64,000 nt of DNA from Aradus depressus (Eukaryota; Arthropoda; Insecta; Hemiptera; Aradidae): positions 10,219,079 through 10,283,078 of the forward strand of contig OY759215.1 of assembly GCA_963662175.1 (NCBI GenBank), in the 5' to 3' direction. Positions 46,201-57,300 of the stretch are shown here, one piece after another. The first letter of the stretch is position 1, and each line of letters begins with the position of its first letter. Made by a program: the position numbers and the translations under genes. The notes under the pieces are model-generated. The model saw nothing but the letters and a program-made list of their open reading frames with translations. It had not been told where the DNA came from and made no database searches.

Positions 46201-49200
46201 CCATATATGTTTTGCTTATCTTAAAATTCGTTTCGATAAATTGTTGCATACCTAGTATGATTTAGGTAATATAATCAATGAATGAATGTTTGCTCTCAGA
46301 AAGGCTTAAATAGAAATCTACTTGACAATTAAATGCTCTTTCATTTTATACGGAAGCAATTTTCCATCAGAGAAGCCGTTTTCGAATGAAACGGTAGAAA
46401 AAGGGTGATCAGGAACAGACTTCTAGAGTTAGGAGGGAAGAGTGGGGATAAGACCGTTTGACTTGTGAAGTATGCCAGTGCAAGCATAGAGGGACAGCCA
46501 GTGGAAAGTGTATACCCCTCCCTCTGAGCTATCAACTGAGCACTCACCTTGCCAACATGCTCCTACAGTGAGGGTAGTGTTGATTCCCTTGGTTGGGTGG
46601 AGTGGCCAGTCATCTATAATTTCTGGGTTCTTCTTCTCTGACTTGAAGAGAGAGCCGTCAACGTACAGTTCAACTTCGGGAAAAGTGACTGAGACTGCAT
46701 AATGATGCCATTCGTCATCGCAAACCTGGTCGATTAGAAAATTTACTGATATTAAAAAAAGGGTAGTACATAATGTAAAAATCATACATATGAGGGTATT
46801 CGAAACAAACCTCTCAATATTATCCACATTCTATATTTTTCAAAAAGTGGGAAAAATTACACAGTGAAAGCTTCTATGAGCATTGAGGTAAAATAACAAT
46901 AACGGGAATGCATCAGAATATTCACTTCTTTTTTCTCGTGTATTGTGTCGGCTTTAACCACAAGGTCATACCGCCTACTACCAGAGCGCTCTTCCATTGC
47001 TCTGGTGGACACGGGCCCGAATCTACTGTGGGAGTACTAAATGTTGTCTACTCACGTATGAGAGAATGGTACATGACGTATTTACTTATTTAAACAACAT
47101 ATATGTAATAAACATAGAAATAATTCTTAGACAAGCTTTGCTTCAAATACCCTCATAATTACATTTGGTTACAAGTTAAAATGATTAAAACAGTCGCACA
47201 CGTGTTGAAAAATAATATTCATTTCTTATACAGAGAAAGTCTTCTTACACTTAATAAACTTACATCTTAAACATTGTTAAATACTTGAAATGTCTCTTAT
47301 AATTATTGAAAAATAGTTGAAAATGAACAAGCAGATGATGAAAATAATTGATCTTCCTTATAGTGACAGCCAGCTCTAAAAAAACACGTAACAGTGTGGA
47401 TTACATGTTTTCCAACCTCCTGATTTGTGACGATAACCCCGATAGAATGAATATATCAACAGGAACATTTATATGTACATCCAGAACCCTTCAAAGACGA
47501 CATCTATTCATATATTCAGCCAAATTGGCCAGAAGGGAGGGGGGGGGGGGGGGGGGGCTTAACACGAGATTCGTTGAAAGGGAGGGGATAAGAGAAGAGG
47601 GGCTCGACTTCAATACCCAAATAACTGTCGATATAATGAATGTATCGAAACAAAATTTAATACGAGATAATAATTCAGCAGACACTAGGTAAGTCAAATA
47701 TTGAGTTTTAGCCCAAACAGTCGATTGAATTTAGAGAAAGAGCGAAAACAGAATAGATTAATTCGTGCTGATTCACCAACTTTTTTTTTCTCTCAAAGTC
47801 TTCACTTCTTTGCTTGAGCTCTCCAACTGATTTACAGGCTTTACCATACAGCTTTTTAAAAGTTTTCATACAATTGTTACATCTAAAACAAAGAGTCAGC
47901 TTGTATGAGGGTGTCAAAGAGTAATAGAGACTATGAGATGAAACTACATTCATGAGGTAGGTCAGTTCCCGATATACAGAGAATGCAGAGAACTATTCTA
48001 AAAACATCGACCTCTTTCTCACTATAATGAAACAAACCCTTACACCACTTAAACTATTTTTGGAGAGTAGATAATACTCAATTCTCTGTCCTATCTCATT
48101 GACAGTACACTGTTACATATTCTATACAGGAGTTTTGAAATTAATAAATTTTAGACTAAAAAAAAAAACATAATAAAAACAACGAACTACAAAAATAATA
48201 TAATAATTATTAATGTGTAATAGCTAACCTGAGGGAGCTTCCATCGCCATTCGGCAGGTCTGAAGATATTCAGGTCCCCTTCAGAGAAGTCACGGCGCAA
48301 CAGGAGGATAAGACGACAGTTGCGGACGAACCAAGCGTAATGGTGTCTGTTCATTTCTGAAAACAAAATAGAAATTATTAATGACAAGCTGATCCGAAAT
48401 TGGCGGGGAGGTATCGATCACATCAAGTCAGATAAAATGTTAATTGAACATTACAGTAAATATAACGGAGATGAACAGAAGAGAAGGCGAGGACCTAATC
48501 AACTTACTGTGATCGACAGGGGAACAGAGGATGTGCTCCTTGACATGTTTGAGCCAAGTGGCGATGGTGAAGATACGAGACAGGAAGGTTAAGAACAGTT
48601 GGGGACGGAAGGGGCAGCGATATGGGTCCCAGACGGCCGAACGACCAGCGCGTACTTTACACACGTCAAGGCAAGATTTGAGTCTGTTTGGGTAAAGCCG
48701 GAATATTGGACGTCCCAGATACTATCGGGTCACGGGGATTTCAACTCCAAGCTCTTCTTTTTCAAGAAGAAGGACAGCCCGAACTGCGGAACAGAGTTCT
48801 TGAATGCCCGCTGTACGATGGGCCTGGGGTGGAGTTGATACGCCTGACAGGATCGTACCTGGTACTAAACCCTCGGAAGCTGACGAGCGAGGCTGATTAC
48901 CCAGAGTTCAGTTGATTCGTCACCTCCTCGGCGGAAGGTAAAGAAGGCAGTGTAGTGTGGGTCCGGGGATGACCGCCGGGGGCTGTAACATGGCCCACAT
49001 GCGACCATCCCCGGCGCAACGCAGTCATAAAACATAAATGCCCTGGTCCCGAGCTCTCTCGGGAAACGCCAAAGGTAGGTTGGAAGACCCACCCGATCGC
49101 TCCGGCGAATGGCGGGGTCCTACAACCGGCCATAGCACCATGAATATAGTTATTAAATAAATACAAAATAAAAAAATACCTATGTCCCCTCTACGCGGCG

Positions 49201-51326
49201 GACGGGTGGTGTGGCCCACAGGGGTCTGGTACACCCGGAAAAAAAAAACGATATGGGTCCAAATATCTGAAACGGATTCTAATCCTTACTGTGGTCGTCG
49301 GCGGAACAGAGGATGTGCTCCTTGACATGCTTGTCCTGGTCAGGACGGTGCTTATGCTTGAGCCAGGTGGCGATGGTGAAGATACGAGCCAGTCCATGGT
49401 CCAGGGTCTCCATGGGCACGCTAACTGCAGAAGTAGCCCCGTCAAATTCGAAAATCTGATCACTTTCGTGGCCATCATCAGTTGACACTCCTTTCGTATT
49501 GGGAACGAGAAGTTCTACACTGTCCGCACTAGCACCTAGAAAAATAAATTAAGAAAGACGTGCAGAATTAAAATCAAAGATTAAACATTTTGTAAGAGGA
49601 GTTAAAAAGGAAAGTTGGAGAAGTTTAGTTATTAAAAATAAGTGAAATGTGTATTAACATTAAACTAGTAGAGTAGGTATAACAATAAAGGAAATCCAAC
49701 ACTGTTATGATTTATGCCCGGGCTTTAACTACAAGGTAATATCGCTTATAACCAGAGCGCTCATTCGTCGCTCTGGTCTAGATGAGCTCGAATCTACTAT
49801 GGGAGTCTTACATTTTGCCTACCTAGGTTTATTTCCTAGGGTAGTGTCTTCAGACTCGGGATAATCACTTAACCTTCCATCCGAAGGACGGTGTGCTTAA
49901 GTTTATTTTACCTCCCAGATAAAATAAACTAAGGGCCTTGGCCGGGTTTAACCCGCGATCTTGAGCTCAGTAAGCAAGCACGCACACCACTGAGCTACCG
50001 GCGCACTATCCATAAGATCAGCTGAGGTGAGATGGAAGACCATTAATTACAGGGCACTGGACAGCCAGCAGGGAGGTTACTTTTGCTTGAGTTCCCTTTT
50101 AATTCATTAACAGACGGGGGAGGGGGCAGGGGGGGGGGCAAATGTATTCTGCAGCCGGCATCATAAAGTGCTGCCCCCCCTCCCCTTCCTCTGAATAAAT
50201 CCATTAATATTATACATGCATATTTAACATACACTTATTGGTTCACTATATACATGGATCATCTCATACATATTTCACAGAGCGAAATTGGAAATTTATA
50301 TGGTGCCCTAATCATAATGATTACTATTACTTTTTAATTATACTATTTTTTTTTTTTTTTTTGTAACATACTCAATAGTAGGTGATTTATTGATTTTTCG
50401 CCCTGAATTCAGATCTGGAATACCCTGTATATCTTTTCCAAAAAGTTCAAATACAACTTAATAGTAGAAAAACACGGCATAAGCTAGTATTCTACCCCAG
50501 CCTTGGGGCACCCCTAAAATTATTATAAATAATTTTTTGTGCCAACCAAGGCCACATCTAATCTGACATAGCCGAAAAGTAATAACCCTAACGTTGAATG
50601 TCACAGCAATTCAAAAAAATAATGAAAAACAAATTGAAACGTCATTATTATTATTTTTTTTTTTTTTTACATTAAACACTTTCTCTTTGATAATCTTTTA
50701 TTTTTGCCTTGACAAAACAATAAAATCGTCGGTGACTCACCGGCAATGCACAACACAGACTGGAATTATTTTTAATAAACTTAGTTGTCGCTCTCTCGCC
50801 AAATTCAGCTGAAAATCAGCAAGGTCTCTTACTCATGGACTTATATCCTCTTGTAAAATAAGAATTTTTGAGTTAAGCACATCTCTAATACTACCCCACA
50901 CGCATTGATGTCGTCTTCATGGAGTTCTGGATCCGCATAAAATGATTTCATCTCCATACATTTATTCTATCGGGAGCTATCATGTCCACAGACAAACAGA
51001 TAAGATTTTCTACCTTAGGAATGAAGGGGGGGGGTCTGCAAACATTAGATTCCGATGAAATTTCGACATTGAATTTTCCATCAATTACATACTTTCCCTA
51101 TAATATATATTATATGTACGTACACGTATAGCCGGGCAGGTACAAATACATAAATCGTGGTTCAGTGATGTTCAAGAATTGATTTTTTCTTACATATTTC
51201 CAATTAGCCTTCTATCAGACCTTTTACCGTAACTCATTTTCCTCGACGTCATCTACCCATTTCCCCATTTCCTTCTGTCTCTTCCTCTTTCTCCGCCCCC
51301 CTTCCTCCGGCCTATAATCCAATGAG

Positions 51327-51364
<38 letters not shown>

Positions 51365-54300
51365 GGGAACTTACCACATATTTTCCTCTGACTGGCGACA
51401 GAATAAGTGTCTCGATCGCAGCCCTTGTCGATGTGTTTGGTGGCAAGGGAGAGTTTAGCCTGGACCGAGTGGACAATGCAGGGCATTTCACACAGTTTGA
51501 GCTGACCAGCCGGGAACAAATCCTCGCGACCGCTCCCTGGCACGTAGTCAACTCGCTCAGCGATACCTACAGAGGGCAAACGACAACAAGTAATGAAAGA
51601 AACATTGTAAACATTTCAGAAACAACTATTTCAGAATAATTTATTATGGATCACATCAATGTGAAACTTTCACACAACTGATTTTTCCAAACGTATAAAA
51701 ACCAAATGCAATATGATTATGAAGCATTAAAGAAATAGTAAAGAGAAGTGTGATCAGATCACACATTGAACAGAGCCGTATGTGAAAATGTCACATGACT
51801 AACTGACTTTAGACACTCGTTAAAAGTGTTCCATAAGCGTTCTCCGTCCAACGGTAAATACAGAAAATAATGATTACAGAAAAAAAAAAAATAAAAAAAA
51901 AATAGAAAAAAAATAAAGAGAACACAAGAAAACTTGTTATAAATTGAAAAAAAAAAATAAAATAAAATAAATAATAAATTATGATAGAAAATATAACAAA
52001 ATAAAAACTTTTTAATAGGCTAAGTTGAACGCATAGAATTTATAGAAATTCTAGGGCCCTCTCGTTCAATATTACAAAAGTTAAGTACTTGACAATGTTC
52101 CTTAAAATGAAATAACTTTAGGTATGTCCTGAGAATCGGCTGAGACAAAAATACTTATTCCTACAGCAATCCTTAATTACTTGAAAGAAAAAAAGAATAT
52201 ATAATAATTAAAGTTTTGTATGTAGGCTGAAATAATTTTTTTGTTTGTTCAAAAATTCGTTTCATGTTATATAGAAGCCTTAGAGAATATGAATTATATT
52301 TCTGTCTGTACGTATGTATGTTTGTGCTTCACTAGAAAACGGCTAAAAGTATATTTTAAAAAATTGTAGGGCCTTTCAAGGATCGTTCAACTAGAATAGA
52401 GGCCATGTGGCATCTCAAAATTCTGAACTGGAGAGGGGGTTGGGTGGGCGCAAAACACAAGTTGAGTACCAGCTCTTTAATGGATTAAAGGAGACAACTA
52501 ACCTGCTTAAAATAAATAATTATAAATAATTTATAATTATAAATCGAAGCGGACCACTTACAAAATTGATGTTATTTTTTTTTTCCTTATTATTTGAAAG
52601 CTATGTAATATTTTTTCTATATATTAATCCTTTTCACGTCTCTCAGTCGGCTATTTGAATATAGAAGATAAATGAATAAGAAAAAATAAACAAAAACCAT
52701 CCTGTAATGTTTGCAGAATGGGCTTTATCAAATGTAATCCCTATAGAGATAACAAATCCATTGCTATTCTTGAATGCTGATTAGTATCACTTCATTTAAA
52801 ATGTCGTTACGCCATTTTACTGCTGAGGAATTCGGAAGGACTTTGGCTCTGTTAGAGTTAGGTCACTTTCAATGGGAGGTTGGTCGTAAGCTAAATTGTA
52901 ATATGAAGAGCTTGGTCGCATTTCCAAAAAACAGGCCGGGATGGGAAAACTACCTCTCAGCAGGGCAGGTATTTCAAAGTTGTTACCGCCCGGGGGAAGG
53001 GGATCATCAGCCAGGCAACGGAGATGTTTATCTAATCATGGGTCATAAAGCTGCGCGTATGCAGTGGGCACGTGATCACGTCAATTGGACTCATGAGGAT
53101 TAGGACAAGTGCTTATTTACTGACTGAGTCAAAATTCTCGTTCTCTACAACCAAGATTGGCGCTTTAGTGGAGGGGGAAAATAAACGATATCTCAGAGGT
53201 ATGACAGAATCTGTTCGTAACCTCTGTAGGAGGCCGACTCTGCCTGCCCAGATTTATCTAACTAAGACAGGGGTCTTTAACGAGACGAATACCGAACATC
53301 GCACTCGGGAACCATCGCTTAACTTCCCATCCGAATGACGACAACATCCGAAGGACGGAAAAATGTAGTTGAGAGTTAGCGTTCAGAATCTGATGGAGCG
53401 ATGAAAAAAAATATGTTCAAAAAGTTATATTTAAAAATTATTGAAAACAAAATTATAATGTAATTTAATCTGTCTTTTTGCAACACGTCCCCCTATTATG
53501 TAAAAGCAGAAACGGGATTAGTCCAAAACAATTACATGTTCACTTTATAATCCCCGTTAATTCCTTACAAATAGCACTATCTACTGGTTGCACTCATTTT
53601 CACAAAACCAAGCGAGGTATATTCATGAAATCGGAAGGAGAAAACGTTGTGTTTATGCATTAAATGGCTTTTGATAAGTCCATAAATTGAAACTTTTTCG
53701 CCAGAAACTGGTTTAAAAATGAGAATGAGTTTACCAATGTTAGTTGGAAAATATACGCCAATGAAAATAAAAATAAAGAAACTTTCGCAACATGAACGTG
53801 GGGATGATTAAGTTCTAGAACGATACTTCTTTGCGATTCGTCTGTGCCCATTTACCTGCCCCCCCACGGTTCTTAAACTTGTTATTTGTTGTACCATCTC
53901 ATTAAATAATCTGAAAGACAAGTGACATCTAATATTTGTATGCACCATTCCACAACCACACTCATACACATACGTCATCACCCTCAGTCAAATACATACA
54001 AACATGATTAATTAACTGGGATTTGTCGTTTTTTAAGATAATTAGAAACTCATATCCAAAGCATTGAAAAATAATCTACAAATTTAATGAAAATGTGTGC
54101 TTACAAATTTTACAAAATATAATAACTGTCGTGCCGCAAATATTCCGGTTTGGCATGAGTGCTGCTTTTTTTTTTTTCATTGGCTTTATGTACGATGCAT
54201 ATTAGCCATGTCCACAGTGTTATTTACGACATCCATGGCCCGGAATGGAGTTTTACAAAATGAAAAAACTCTCTGCCGGACAGGATCTGAACTCGCAACC

Positions 54301-57300
54301 CTGGGTGAGACCATGAGATTAAAGCCCTACACTCTAGCCCACATGGCGTGAGTGGATCAAGTGTTTAAAAACTTTTTCTTAGTGATTTATATTTTTATTG
54401 GAGAAAAATAAATAGATGGCCTATTAACGTGAAGTATGATTTTTTTTTTATAAAAATAAAAATGTGAAAACAAATGTGCTTCATTCCTTTGTGTAACCAT
54501 AATTCAGATCACCACATTAACGATAACATTTTTCTAATAACCTTCAAACATAAATCTCAACATTAATCGGAAACGAACGTAAGCTTAATTCGAAAAATTA
54601 AGTAGGCAAAATAAAAATAAATTACAGGGTTTATGTTAATGAAAGAATTGTTATCTCTATCGAAGAAATTACAGTTGAAAAATTGTTATTAAAGTAAAAA
54701 TAAAAAATAATACATTTAGATAATGGAACTCATGAGAAAAACTGTTGTTAAAACATTAAAATATATACATATATAACATTAAAATATATATATGCAATAA
54801 ACGAAGAACAAATTGACTCATTTAATGAGAAAAACAGAATAATATCAATATTTGGCTAGATATTTTAAACTTGTTTTTCTGTTATTTGGATGAATTTCCA
54901 GCGTTTCGCAGTTTGGGAATTGCTGTTCTAGACATTGATTTGTTATTCTTTCTTTGTTTCCTTTACCTTATGGATGTAAATGTATAAAAGTTTAACATTT
55001 ATAAGATATACAAATTCCAAAACCAATGACTCTGTTAAATATGTTTAATGCTGTACTCCAAGGTAGTATGCAAGTTTTTATTATTTTTCTTGTTTAATAT
55101 AAAACTTTCTTCAGTCTGCGGTTATGGAAAGAATTCTTTAACTCTCCTCAATTTTATATGACTGGTCTGAGTATTTGTCAACATTTTATTTATATTATTA
55201 TTAAAATGTTTACTCTGTTTTATTATCTCTTTATCTGTAAACCTTCAAGAAAAACAAACTATGTAATCATCCCCAACTTTCATACTAAGTGAAAGTTAAT
55301 CCATAATTGCTAGAAACAATAACACTTGGCTACAACTTTTCAAAGTTAAGGATCATTTTAAAGCCTGCTATACGATCCCTTATATCTGCCAACAAACAGA
55401 AAACCGACAGGGGATACCACCGGACCCTTCAAATAAAGGACACTAAAAATAAAATAAAATATTTTCAGATTTCAACTCAAAGGTTCACTAAGGCTTAAGT
55501 CAAGAGGAAGGCGGACTTGTGAAGTAGGGCTTGTGAAGGTCGGAGGCTCTTGTTCTCCAAGAGCTTTCAAGAGGCTCCTGTAACCTCAACTTCAATATTG
55601 CATTGAAAGGATATTAGCTAATATGGGTTCAAATATTGTATCCGTGGTATTCATTCGTTTAGTATTTGATTGATATTGTGCGGTATATGTATAGTGATAT
55701 AAATAGCATGTGCTCCTAATTTTTTTTTAAATTTTTACACAAGCAGCCTACAGAAGACTAGACTGAGATGTAAATTTTCTGATATACTTAAATTTAAAGA
55801 TTGCTTCTAAAATTTGTGTTGTACAAAAAAAGTTAAAGTACGGTGAAAATGTTCAAGTAGTGAATTAATAATGAAGTGATATCAGGTTGTATAAAGAATT
55901 GTTTAATTTATAAGATATATTTCCATGTGATGTCACGTGAGTACAAACTCTAATAATTTTTAAAAATGGCCACTATATTGTTTTTCAATAAATTAGTTTT
56001 GTTTATGTATTTTTGTAAAATGTTTTAGTTTTTTTCTTTGCCTCCCTCATCCCTCTCAGCAGATCTCAGATTTCAAAACGTATGGATTTTTTCAGGTTCA
56101 TGCTTTTGAATAGTACCAATAAGGGACACATAGAATGTTTTATTTAAGTATGTTAAAACCGGGATCCATTTTGGAGTAATTGGTACAGTTAAAGTAGCTT
56201 CAAAATTTGCCCAGAGTTATTTATGCTAATTTTTCTTGGAGCTTCACTCAAAATATGTTTTGATAAATTTTCTTATTAACTATTTTTTTGTTAGATACAG
56301 TAAATTTTATTTAAATATATTAATTAGAATCATTCAAGTAAATTCATTTAGATTTTTTTAAAAATTAACTTCAATTATCAATTATTCATTATTAACTTGA
56401 ATTAATTTCATTTTTATTTTCAATAAACCTTTTCTCAGTGTGAAAAGATATTACGATTAAAAAAATGAATTTCTTCATATTTTTGCAAGCGGCAATTTTA
56501 TTAAATGTATTTTATTTTTAAACACCTTATAAGATTGATTCCTTTTAGTTTCATCAAATCTGACGATGGTTCTTTTTCAGTAACGTCTAAATACAGGTAG
56601 AAGACTGAAATATTTGTGTATATGTTTAATTCCAATGACAATGCATTATAGTAAATTTTGAGGCATTTATTTTCAACTTTAGCGAAAGAAATTAGAGAAC
56701 AAAAATGTATTTTATATTGAATCTGTAAATTTCATGTAGAACTGAGAAATCATAAAATTCATTTGTCCTGTCTCCAACGCCCCCCTCTATTCAGTGATTT
56801 TAGAAACATACGCATCCTAAAAGTTATTAAAAAATGAAATTTGTTTGAAATATGTTCAACAATTTTCCCGCGATAATGAAACAAACAGACACGAAAGCTA
56901 AAAAAATATTAAATCACTTGAATAGTGGATAACAGATAAACAGAAAATAGTTTAAGAAAAAACAAATCAATGTAAAGATGGCCACTCCCTTAAAGTTTTA
57001 TTTATAAAGATTATCTAGGTATGGGAGGTTTTTTTTTTAATGTGGGATGATATCGATGAATGTGTTTCCCCCACCACTCCCTTTCCCCCATCCCTCCTCA
57101 GCATGTTCCGAGGTTGTGGTCTCTTCAATGATGCGAGGTGCCATATAATTTACAAGATGTAGCAACACTCACCCTTCCACCCAAGTTTGCAGATCCTGTT
57201 GACTTTGACTGTGACCATGACGGGGGCGGACTGCTTCATGCCACAGTCGTAGGCCACCACAGATAGGATGTGGTTGTGACTCCTCTCATAGTCCAAAGGC

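Noticed and set aside
47348..47692. 114-codon plus-strand frame containing a glycine run
   Set aside because: The glycines come from the G19 homopolymer; the rest has no coding character.
49191..49485. Alternative frames across the calsyntenin LNS exon on both strands
   Set aside because: They are shadows of the supported exon, whose frame is fixed by splice phase and homology.
51322..51639. Plus-strand frame starting with a poly-lysine stretch
   Set aside because: Lysines derive from the A35 tract and the remainder is antisense to a calsyntenin exon.
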